64,000 nucleotides of DNA from Phymatolithon calcareum (lineage: Eukaryota; Rhodophyta; Florideophyceae; Hapalidiales). The position numbers and the translations under genes are program-made. The notes below the pieces were generated by a model. The model ran no database searches and was not told the origin of the DNA. It was given only the letters and a program-made list of their open reading frames with translations. Positions 21,900-31,351 of the stretch are shown in pieces. Each line of letters opens with the position of its first letter. The stretch's first letter is position 1. The stretch lies in contig OZ345366.1 in NCBI GenBank assembly GCA_977006965.1, positions 1,860,001 through 1,924,000 on the forward strand, in the 5' to 3' direction.

Positions 21900-23229
21900 G
21901 AGGAAATTCGCTGCATGGACCGAAAAAGGTTGCAAAATTCGCTAAATCGGCACCCGTGCAAAAACTACTACTACTCGTTATGATTTCAGCTAGACAGCCG
22001 CTTATCATTACACGTAATTAAGAGGATTTATTGAGAAGGTACCATGTGTCCCAAATTGAGGAAAGTCGGCACGTTTCTAATCGCGTTATACTAGCTTCGA
22101 GAGTTGTCAGTTATCTTATTCAGAATTGCATAATGTCACGTCAATGGCTCGTGCCACTTCATTCTCTTCGGTAGGGGTCCATGTGGGTTTCTTCAGGGTT
22201 CTGCTGAGTGTACCAATTGCACATGCTCCTTGACTATCCATATCTTCAGTCAGCTTCCTTATTATTACACTACTAATCCGCTACGCAAAGTACTCTGCAC
22301 CTCGTCGCATTCGACTGCTAAGCTAACTCACAGAGCTCTCGCCCGAACCGTCTGAACTCATGGAGAAGATGGGTGGGTGACCTCCCTGGAGCAAACTTTG
22401 ACGACGTTGTCAACCTCGTAATCGCCCACAACACGTATATTGGCAAGGCAAGTTCCTCACGCCTTGCTGCTACAAGAAGCACCAGGAAAAATCCTCTGAG
22501 CGGAGAAGCCGCTTGTGGAGCCGGAGGTCATCGAAAGTGACATGCTGAGGTTTGTTGTTAGCAGCCAAGTGACATCATTCCCTGTGGTAGTTAACAGCGA
22601 CTACCGCGCTACATGCACTTGCCGCCACTTTGAAGAGCACCAGCGGCCATGTATCCACGTCGTCGCTGCACTTTTGAACTGTTCTGGACGCTTGGCGCAG
22701 CATCGAGTCGCGTTCGACCCGTGAAACAAGATCTGGTGTGGGACCCATGGCTATTGATAACGTGGGCCAAGCAACACGAGGGCATCATCATTCGTGTTGC
22801 AGTCACTGGTTACCAGCTAGTACAGGATGATTTGGTTCCGTTTGACCTTGTCGCTAAGCTGGGCCGCAAGCGCAAGAGGCCCTACTTGCCGTCCGAAGTG
22901 AGGTCCCGCCACGGCTCCTCGTGCGGAAACAACGGTTACTTCTCGCAGAAATGCGCCAAGCCGAACATCCGCAATATTGTTCACGCGAAGCGAAAATACA
23001 TCGACAAAGCAGCTCAGTCCTTGATAATTGACCTCACCGCCTGCGATGACGGAGATGCTACTTGCGACGAGGAGCTGAAGCATAGAGTTGCGCATGAAAT
23101 GAATATTATTTTTTTGATAAGTTTATTTCTGTGGAGTGTTCTGTGTATCATAACGAGTAGTGGTTATTGCAAGGGGTGCCGATTTAGCGAATTTTGCCAC
23201 CTTTTTCGGTCCATGCAGCGAATTTCCTC
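21900..23229 (+). mobile_element. SWIM-type Mutator-like element, copy b
   Basis: 1330 bp, near identical to 14772-16098 but inverted. Inverted repeats of about 80 bp start GAGGAAATTCGCTGCATGG. Flanks are ATATTTGTTT (21890-21899) and AAATTTGTTT (23230-23239), a 10-bp duplication with one mismatch, which fits a Mutator-like insertion. It lies between the R2 repeat and the 3' side of ZF2. Confidence 0.85.
22340..23110 (+). pseudogene. MULE transposase C-terminus with SWIM finger, copy b
   Basis: Same content as copy a: SWRRWVGDLPGANFDDVV in one frame (about 22358), SWIM finger CTCRHFEEHQRPCIH (about 22615-22660) in a second, and WAKQHEGIIIRVAVTGYQLV followed by LGRKRKRPYLPSEVRSRHG in a third. 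The catalytic domain is missing. The translated segments differ from copy a at only a few residues (for example DDGD versus DNGD), and both copies share the same frame changes, so the damage predates their duplication. Confidence 0.75.
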
Positions 23230-23246
23230 AAATTTGTTTGAAGCAA

Positions 23247-23741
23247 ATGATTAACCTTCAATTGAAAGCTGATAGATTTCCAGCTCCTTCTGAAACTGGG
23301 ACATGCAATTACGAGAACGAACCACACGAACATAAGGATCAAACGAGGGAGGAGAATATTGAAGCTGGACCGAACGTGCTCCTTCAATCTCTAACCATTA
23401 GAACTATGCGGCATCTTCGATCTTCGCTCCGTCAATTCTTCTCTTTTCTTTCATCTCAAGAGTATCATAGCTGTTGCTTTGATGCTGATATAGACGGACA
23501 AAGATCATCTCCTCGGTATCTCAACGGCCTCTTCATGATCACGTTCACTGAAGAGAGGTTTTTCGTCCCCAAGACAGTACTGGTGCTCTCGACACAAGAG
23601 CAGGTCAGACTGTGTTGTATATTCTACTCCATAGTTAATGAGGAGGTGTACAGTCCTTTCCACCTTGCTACTTTTAGGCGCGCAGAGCGATTGACTTTTC
23701 ACGGCATGACAAGCTTTTCCTTGTTTCGAAGGCCGATGTAG
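23247..23741 (+). CDS. Hypothetical 164-codon frame beside SWIM element b
   Basis: An open frame beginning in the MULE flank just right of the element (ATG at 23247) and ending at 23741. The translation has a polar start and a Phe-rich middle (HLRSSLRQFFSFLSSQE); I recognise no family, signal peptide or membrane segment. It lies convergent with ZF2, 154 bp away, and could be its 3' flank or a remnant. It may also be a chance frame. Confidence 0.22.
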   Translation: MINLQLKADRFPAPSETGTCNYENEPHEHKDQTREENIEAGPNVLLQSLTIRTMRHLRSSLRQFFSFLSSQEYHSCCFDADIDGQRSSPRYLNGLFMITFTEERFFVPKTVLVLSTQEQVRLCCIFYSIVNEEVYSPFHLATFRRAERLTFHGMTSFSLFRRPM

Positions 23742-23894
23742 AGTTTTTAGTGATAAAAGATGGCAGAAGTGTGATTGAAAACATGAATTACGACCAACTC
23801 TTTCGTTACATTAAAATAAATCGTTTTACTTCACCTAAACCTCATTATAAGGGCGCACCGGACGAGAATTCGAAAGAAGCAGAGACTTTGCGCC

Positions 23895-24521
23895 TTATTT
23901 TTGACTATGCTTGCTCTCTCTGCACTCTTTCTTGTGTCTGCGTAACTGAGAAACCTGTTTATAGCTCGCTCCACACGTGCGGCAAGCAAACGGCCTTTCA
24001 TTGTAGTGCACAAGCTGCGCGAGGCAAATTGGAAATGTCAGAATATATTCCTTTTTCAAGGCATAAAGTGTGGACGATTATTCAATTAGACATACCGTGA
24101 CGTGTCGAGCAAGTCCGTCCTTGAAAGCAAACGATGAGGGGCAAATATGGCATCGAAATGGGCGTTCGTTGAAATGTACGGATCGTCTATGCTTTCGTAA
24201 ATTTCCCTTCTCCCCAAAACATTTGTTGCATAGATCGCATCGAAACGGTCTTAATCCTTCATGTACGGTGCGCACGTGCTTGCGCAGGTCTGCGTTCTGA
24301 GCGAAACAGCGCCCGCATAAATGACATGTATTGCTCTGGTTTCGGGTCTCGACTGCAGCTGCGAATTCTGTGGAGTTATTGTTCAGATGAGCAGTGCGGA
24401 TGCGGGAGTTGGGAGCTGTAGTACTGCAGTTGTCATTCAATAGATAGGAGAGGTCGAGCTTGCGGCTGCGGGAAGATGGTGTGTAGACATTGCCGGTGCA
24501 CATACGACCATGCGAACTCAT
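23895..24521 (-). CDS. Four-finger C2H2 zinc-finger protein ZF2 (two exons)
   Basis: Exon 1 is 24096-24521 and exon 2 is 23895-24014, with an 81-nt intron (GTATGT...CTCGCGCAG), giving 181 aa, the same exon lengths as ZF1. The start at 24521 (MSSHGRM) was chosen because it aligns with ZF1 and lies about 95 bp below a TATA box; the frame is open for 64 more codons upstream but that part has no counterpart in ZF1. It shares KLDLSYLLN in the leader. The four fingers are CHLCGRCF..., CDLCNKCF..., CHICPSSF... (its second His is in exon 2) and CRTCGASY...H...C. Likely a nuclear DNA-binding protein; targets unknown. It differs from ZF1 mostly in the leader and exon 2, while fingers 1-3 are strongly conserved. 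Confidence 0.85.
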
Positions 24522-24615
24522 TTTTCGATAAAAAGCGGTAGTTTTACAGACCTGCGTAAGAATTTTAGTCTCGATATGGGTGGTACTGATCCCATTGACA
24601 AGACGAGTTGAGAGC

Positions 24616-24621
24616 TTTATA
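24616..24621 (-). promoter_or_regulatory. TATA box of ZF2
   Basis: TATAAA on the minus strand (within GAGTATAAAGCTC), about 95 bp upstream of the chosen ATG at 24521. Confidence 0.55.
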
Positions 24622-26176
24622 CTCAGAATTTCAAGCATGTGAATGTTGGTAGCAAGGTCGGCACTCATACGACTATAAGCACTGTCATAATAACAAGACA
24701 GGATTTCCATCACAATGTTTCATTCCTTTGGTTGCCACAAGGAAACTATTTTACTACACGGCGTCCTAATTGCAACGGAGATGCAATGGAATTGTTTGCT
24801 GAAGAGAGATGACCTCCTAAGCTGCTCTTGGAGATCTTGTGCTGGGGATCGAGCCCTGTGCCTTTGGTTTGAGATGGGAAACGTATCCAAAATGGCCTTC
24901 TTACGTATGACAAATTCCAGATCGTCTTCCTCAATCCAATATATATGGTTCATTGGTTTGAATACAATAGTGTTTGTGCTTACATACAAAATAGGTACTG
25001 AGAAAGTTGACGAAGTCGATATATGACGTGCAGCATTCCCGCGCTGAAGTTGAATAGGGAATCAAGTCCTGAATACAGCTTCTTAGAGAGATTGCGCTTT
25101 TGAACAGTATGTCATCTACATTGTCTACGCAAGCCTTACGTTCCACAATGCTCTTGATAAAGTGCTCCAAACATCATTTCCGCCACATCTTATACAGGGG
25201 GTGGATCATAATCTGCTGATGCCCTGTCTTTTAGAGAGAATCCAGCCAAAACCTCTTGGCACTAGGAAAGTTGCCCCAGGCGTCAGCAGATGGGTTGGTA
25301 TCTTTCAAATAAAAATCTACCTTTCTTCTTCTTCATGCCCTGTCTACAGTCCTAAAGCTGTAAGCTACACCGATCACCTATGCAATGATTCTTTGGCGGA
25401 GGTCGTTCTTATCAGCAAAATTCCGATTTGCCCCGATCTGCACCGATTCGATGATACCATGAGAGCGAGATGAAGTTGGCCGTTGTGGTGACAAATGAGA
25501 GCCATGAACACGTTGCTGCATTTCCACTTCCAATTTCAACCTAACAGTAAGACGATCGGCGCCCCTAATTTCAATTGCTTATTATTTTTCTTCTCTCGAG
25601 CGCCTACGAAAACTTTCTCCTTACTTCTGGTTTCCAAAATAGCCCAGAAATTCATTTTAAGGAGGCAAAGGGAGTGTAGACTTTTCGATACTTGTTCCAG
25701 AGCTCGTCCACCACAACACGCCATCAATTTGCAGAGTTTGAGATGCTCGCTCATCAACCAGCTTAATGGCCGTTGCGGTTTTGAAGCTTGCTTACGCCAT
25801 GCGCACTTGACTTTGATGCACACGAAGAGCTTACATCATTGATGCAGTCCATACTTTTGATCGGATGAAAACGCAGACAAAGGAAGACAGCACGCGATTC
25901 TTACAAACCTATATCATTTACTACTTCATTGGACACTGGACGCTATGCAAGATTGAGTAATAACTGAATTTTCCGCTGGGTCTGAGCAACACTTGCAGCC
26001 GCCTGCAAGGGAATGTCCTCTGGAAGTACGGGATTGCGCCGTTTCAGAGAATCGAGGCAAGTCATTTATTATGAAATTATTAGCAGCTATGAGCAGGTCA
26101 GATATTTATTGTTCGTAAACTAAAGCACCAATAAACAGTGCGATGACATTGGGCAAAATGGAGGATAATAAGGAGA
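24622..26176. other. Intergenic with an R1 repeat
   Basis: Frames of up to 115 codons occur (24715-25026, 25495-25842 plus and 25536-25823 minus) but overlap on both strands and have no recognised domain. The only identified element is the R1 copy at 25222-25315. Confidence 0.45.
25222..25315 (-). repeat. Dispersed repeat R1, copy 3
   Basis: About 90% identical by eye to 20884-20985 over its full length, both followed by AAATAAAAATC and a CTTCTTCTT-rich stretch. Confidence 0.7.
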
Positions 26177-26338
26177 TGTGTACCGTAAGCCGGGATAACA
26201 AATGAAAGTAAAACGTAAGAGTACCAGGCCCGAGTGGGTACAATAGGACCCGAGGGCGGAGCCCGAGGGACTATTGTACCCACGAGGACCAGGTACGAGC
26301 ACGTTTTACACATTTGTTATCCCGGCTTACGGTGCACA
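26177..26338. repeat. Fold-back inverted repeat (hairpin element)
   Basis: Two arms of about 69 bp (26177-26245 and 26270-26338) are inverted copies: left CCGTAAGCCGGGATAACAAA and GTGGGTACAATAG, right TTTGTTATCCCGGCTTACGG and CTATTGTACCCAC. The roughly 24-base loop (CCCGAGGGCGGAGCCCGAGG) is itself palindromic. The whole can fold into one long hairpin. It may be a MITE/foldback transposon; no target duplication is clear. Confidence 0.8.
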
Positions 26339-26343
26339 TACGA

Positions 26344-26934
26344 CTTGTTTTTGTAGACGCGAGAAAACACGCCGTTTTGAAAAGTATCATACAAGTTTGT
26401 TGCCAATGGAAGCTCCCACATAAAGTACAAAAATGACTCTTTCACTGGACCACTACGAACCGAAACGATGGTAAAGCGGTCCATGCCCAGACTGTTGTCT
26501 TTTTCTGTTCACGTTTTCAAAATATTAGAAAAAACTAACTTATTTAGTTCTTACCTCTGCACAAAAATTAAGTGAGAAAAAACTTATTTTTTCCTCTTCC
26601 CCTTCTCAAATTCTTGAGAAAATCTATCTTATATTTCTCTCCTCTCCGAGGAATAATGTAGTGATTTACAACTTATAAAATCCTCATCACATCAAAATAA
26701 ACAATCGAATTTAAGTTTCCAACTTATTTTTCCCGCATCAGGTTTTATAAGTTGAAGGTTGACCGGGTTTGGAAGATCATCTGGCGAATAGAACTGAGTT
26801 TTAATGAAAGTGATATGAGCGCTGAAAATGCTCAATTTTAGATGAACTATTAAATATTTATCGGTCCAAGCTCACATTTACTTTCGTTAGTTACGTGAAA
26901 GCGGCTCGTGTTTTCTCGCGTCTATAAAAACAAG
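26344..26934. mobile_element. MITE-like element with 28-bp inverted ends
   Basis: CTTGTTTTT.TAGACGCGAG followed by AAAACACG at 26344-26372 is repeated inverted at 26906-26934 with one mismatch. The roughly 590-bp element is AT-rich with no protein. The ends are not flanked by an obvious duplication. It abuts the fold-back hairpin (5 bp away). Confidence 0.6.
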
Positions 26935-28149
26935 CTGAGGTACATTGTCGTTCGGCAATGTTTTCACAGACGCAGTCTAACCCTTTTCCAACGCTACAGG
27001 AATCCAAAGAGCCCGGACTCTTCATCGCTCGGAGGTATTGACTTTCTTCGAAAAATTGCACCTTGACCCCGTTAACTGAGCCTCAAAGCTTTCATATCGA
27101 TGAACATAATGACAGTTACATAACAACGGCAAATGGCTGCGCTGCGTCAACTGCCCTGTTCTTGCTCACATCGCAAAGGCATCATTCCAGAAACTATTCA
27201 AGGGTAATGTCAAAGACGATGATGGCCAGAGAGCATACTTAAAAAACTGGAAAGATCACTTAGCTTTGCGAGAGGACCTTGATATTTCATTGGCGTCATG
27301 AAATCTTTCGACAGTGAGAAGTCATAAATTGGCGGCAGAGTTATGGTTTCTGCCGTGTATCTTCGTCTTGAATTTTAGAACTGCCACTTCGAAGATTTTT
27401 ATATCTGCACCTCGGCATCTGAGATTTGACTTTTAAGATCGTACCCAATACCCAGATGTCCAAGGCGCCCCATCCATTTCAAGGACAATGATGTCCAATC
27501 AGACGGAGCTCTAGCAGCCTTGTGCCTTTCCGTGACGCTCGCTCAGCCTCATAATCGGATCTGCCATGAATCCAGATACAGTAAATTGTTGACAACTATG
27601 ACCAGTACATCTCCACGAGCATCATTGGATCATCCTGATGATGATCCACTGAACATTTCATGAGTGCTTGGCCAAGATTCTGGGAACAGTTCTGCCTACC
27701 CAACTGTTCAAAATGGCGGATTTGTACAGTTATACTGTATGTTATATGTGCCCATTACTATGACGCCGGCCAAGTCACAGAATGATAACGCGGATGATCA
27801 CGCAGTTTCGGAACTCAAGCATGGATACTTGGTCTCTCAAAATATCTGGGTAAAACAGGAGATTTAAGTAGAATTATTTCAAAACATCGGCACCTTCTCA
27901 GTGGAATTCCATATCCAATACACTCTCTCTCCGCTCTTACTAATTCGAATTTCTCTCCATGTAAACAGTCAAACCCTCATAACATTAGTTTCTATTTACG
28001 CTTTCTTCAATTCTGAAATTCCTAAACAGCTCTCGCGATGCTCCATATGCGTCTGGTGATGGTAGAATGAGTACATACGCACACGCTTCCACCAAGTCAA
28101 GTGGTACAACTAACGCGCGGAATGCGCATCATAGAAGAAGAAGAAATGG
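26935..28149. other. Intergenic, no supported gene
   Basis: Short frames only; nothing recognised. Confidence 0.5.
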
Positions 28150-28305
28150 AGAATTTTATTTTTAAAAGTTACCAAAGCATCTGCAGACGCTTGGGGCAAC
28201 TTTGCAATTTCCAGACTTATTTCTACGTTGATATGCGGCTAGAAGTTTCGACACAGTATCGAAGGGTACCAAAACCTACGTTTGGTCCTTAGGTGTGGAC
28301 CACAC
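28150..28305 (+). repeat. Dispersed repeat R1, copy 4
   Basis: Aligns with 19640-19790 (roughly 80% by eye) and, over its first 60 bp, with the two minus-strand copies. Confidence 0.65.
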
Positions 28306-28586
28306 CGTGTGGTCCCAATCGAGGAAAGAAACTTGGAGGAACTGCAATGGGTTAGCAGAGACATATCGGCAATGTTATATTACGACCTTTCCGAGAACAT
28401 ACTGACCATCCTCAGGCAAGGAGTTTCAGTCAAATAGTTACGAAACTTGCTCTTCAAAGACGAAGGAGACATCTTGGAATCCAATAGAAAGAGAAAATTT
28501 CCGAATGATCTGCCGGGGTGCACCGAGCGATCATAACTCGAGGAATACCCCGAAAGATATCACCTGACCGAAGAGGAGACTATCAT

Positions 28587-28755
28587 TGTTCTGATAGGCG
28601 CTAAACGTAGCAGACATTAGGTTATGAAGGATCAGACCCTCGGAGGAGGACGATGCTCTGGGTAAGCGCATCTCATCACAGTTTATGGACCCAGCGATTC
28701 GTCTTCAATATCGCTCCCACTTCTATCAAATCTAACCCACCCTCTTCTCACAACA
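28587..28755 (+). repeat. Copia-B 5' LTR
   Basis: Begins TGTTCTGATAGGCGCTAAA and probably ends CACAACA at 28755, directly followed by AGCATCAGAAC, which resembles the common Copia primer site (TATCAGAGC). It matches the 3' LTR at its start and in the AGACCCTCGGA..AGGA block, but lacks about 45 bp present there. Confidence 0.7.
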
Positions 28756-28962
28756 AGCATCAGAACAAAAACCATCATAGCCATCGAAGCGCCGACGGTC
28801 CACGCAAGTACCACCACATCCACATCAACATAACATAACCCATCACCACTCAAAACGGCAGACCCGCACCCATCCGACCGGGAACATCGACGATTCCGCT
28901 GAGCAAGAGTTGCAGATATCTTCAGAAAGGAACAACTCCGCAATCTACAACAGAACGTCAAG

Positions 28963-29503
28963 ATGTCCACCAAAATGGACTTCATTAAGCCCTCACCACT
29001 AGATCCAAGCAAGTTCTCATTTTGGCATGAATATCTTTTCAACTCAGCAGCTATTTTTCAAGCAACGACTTATGTCAATGAAAACCCAGAAGAGCCCAAA
29101 TACCCCGTCGCAGCGGCCGCCTTCCGAATCAATCGAGTAAAAGTCCGCAGTCGTATCATGCAGAGTATAACGATCTCTATATCCGCGATGGAACCAAAAA
29201 CCTTTAGCAAGACACTCCACGAAATATGCGTCGCCCTCTGGCATAACCTGAACGACAGGAACATCGAAAAATCAAGACATCCTTGCAGCAGAAGCGCGCG
29301 CTATACAGTTCACTCCCGAAAAGATTGTTACGGAATACTTTGATGAACATCTAAATTTTAGTGCCAAAATGATCAATACCAGGTTTTCAGCCATATCCCA
29401 GGAATGTACAACGATTCGGTTTCTTGAGGAAGGACTTCGACATGACCCGGAATACACACTGTATTCTATGGACAGGAAGCTAGCGATGTCCAACAAAAAT
29501 TAA
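28963..29503 (+). pseudogene. Copia-B gag, frameshifted
   Basis: Opens MSTKMDFIKPSPLDPSKFSF and continues MSAMEPKTFSKTLHEICVAL-like sequence, then shifts frame near 29275 to ILAAEARAIQFTPEKIVTEY and NTRFSAISQEC, ending at a stop near 29503. The layout (short acidic start, aromatic Trp-rich NFHLW-like block, gag body) is that of Copia gag. The zinc knuckle is not recognisable downstream (29640-29720 is too decayed). Confidence 0.65.
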
Positions 29504-29747
29504 AACTCATGGTGTCACCAAGACCCCTGATGAAGACTGATGAGGTCCCGGTCCAGCCACAGTACTGGTCGCAGCTCTCTCGTCCCAATCAAAATACCAC
29601 CGCCAACGCTACATACAGCAACAGCAGTAGTTAATCTCCAAGAGGAGTCCGCTACCTGCTGGATATGCTGGACCACGGTGCCCTTTTAATGCGTCCTGGG
29701 CACACAGCGCTGCCCAATACATTCGGTAGAACCAGCACGGTCCTTCA

Positions 29748-30338
29748 GTGCAAGCCAATATGCAATATTTTTCCTATGGAGATCAACAAATAGCCACCGA
29801 GCTCCACTTCCAGAGCCAGGAAGCACCCACATACAAAGTTGACCTGAATGAGATGGTGCTTCGACTGGCCATGCTCGAGCAGCAAGCAGCCGCGAGAGCT
29901 AATCCTGCATTGCCTTCCAAGCTACGGCATGGTACAGAGGAAGAGCAGAACGCTGCGCAACACATGCTTCCGTCTAAGTATTATCTCGATTCTGCAGCAC
30001 ACTCTACACATCTGCATTCCCTAAGTCCCTCCATCCACATCGTCCGAGGAGAAGTACTAACACAAACCGCCTACGTTATGCTTCACGAAATCACTCACAC
30101 TCAGCAGACATCTATAAAGACACCTGAATCAACGACACAGGCACACGATGCTGTTGTATCTCCAGCCATTTTGCGCAATCTCATTTCCGTGCTCACATTG
30201 GCGAAACAGCCGGAAAAAGTGGAGTTTTATGCAGATCACGCATACTTTGGGGTCGTTAATGGCACAGGATGGCACACTGGTGGTCGGGTTCTTCTCTGGC
30301 GGAAATGTCAGGGCGCCGCAAAGTTTCAACATTTATAG
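29748..30338 (+). pseudogene. Copia-B protease fragment
   Basis: A 196-codon open frame: a helical, Gln/Ala-rich stretch, then YYLDSAAHSTHLHSLSPSI (Copia protease active site, here D-S-A-A in place of D-S-G-A) and, about 75 residues later, RNLISVLTLAKQ (the PNLRYNLISVGQL strand). It stops where the Gypsy fragment begins; integrase sequence is missing before 34066. Confidence 0.6.
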
Positions 30339-30724
30339 AGTCTAACATTGTATCAAAGAAGATTTGGAAAGACTGATTATACCTTAGCAGTAAGATAGTT
30401 GGATCAATGAAAGTTTTCGGAAGCTTTCCGAGCGGTCTTATCTGACCAGGGTACATGTTCAGACGTTTATCATGATCAATACAATAGTAACGCCATGGAA
30501 TGGGTATCATACTCGTTTTTCTGAGATAATCTATTAATTGTCTAAAATGCAAAAGGAGAGTGGAAGCAATTTCGAAAGGCTAAGAACGGCGCATTTTGGA
30601 AAAGGTCCCCAAATGCACTAGCGGAGAGAATAAGGGGTATTTTTGGAGTGATGACAAATGTACGGGCGTTGATATTGGAGTCATCACACATGTAAAAGGT
30701 TGTACATCACACTCCTCCCCCCTC

Positions 30725-31250
30725 AGAGGAGAACGTCTCGATTCTTGATCTTTCTTGAGCGCTTCTTGGGAATTGCTAAGGTCTTTGGGATTCTGCCATT
30801 TATTCTCGTGATTAAGATAGCCGTTCCACTTAAAGTATTGCAATTTTCCTCGGAGTGTATGGTGTGCGAGAATCTGCTCAACATCGTATACTTAATGGCC
30901 GTCCGCGAAAATGACGGCCAGCTCCGGAGAGAACAAGTCTTGCACAAATGGCTTTAGCAGTGTAGCGTGAGACGTATTATTGATGCTGCGTTGTGTCAAT
31001 GGTGAGGAAATGTCCTGTTTGAACACGACATCTTTGATTTTTTTGGTGATGACGAACGGTCTACAAAACGTAGGGCGTAGTTTGCGGTATTCCATTTCTT
31101 CCTCTAGAGAGAGATTTCTAGTTGAAAGCCATACACTATCGTTGACTGAAAAGTTGTGCAGAAGACGAGACGTATTCACGACTTCCGTCTTCAAACGTTT
31201 TAAAATTTTGATTCTGGATGTTTTCGTTTCCGTACTTGGTCGTATCTTGC
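30725..31250 (-). pseudogene. Gypsy integrase tail with chromodomain
   Basis: The frame from about 31250 runs KILKRLKTEVVNTSRLLHNF, SVNDSVWLSTRNLSLEEEME and YRKLRPTFCRPFVITKKIKD (the GPF/Y module of Ty3/Gypsy integrases, Gly replaced by Arg) to LLKPFVQD. Then, after one in-frame stop (TAA near 30893-30895), it gives VEQILAHHTLRGKLQYFKWN and GYLNHENKWQNPKDLSN, a chromodomain with the aromatic residues Tyr/Phe and Trp in place. Chromodomains steer integration toward histone-marked chromatin in chromoviruses. One stop and the lost 5' half make it non-functional. Confidence 0.8.
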
Positions 31251-31351
31251 GTTTCTTTAAGGAGTACCGTTAGGAAGGTTTGTTCGAAGAGAGAGTCTGA
31301 ATCGGAATAGATTTTGGATTGAAAGCATAAGTATGGTGTTAGGGACTCTAG

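Noticed and set aside
17509-24713. Single-exon models of the two zinc-finger genes (149 and 211 aa)
   Set aside because: They read into the intron after GTATGT and lose finger 3's last His and the whole of finger 4; ZF2's longer start has no counterpart in ZF1.
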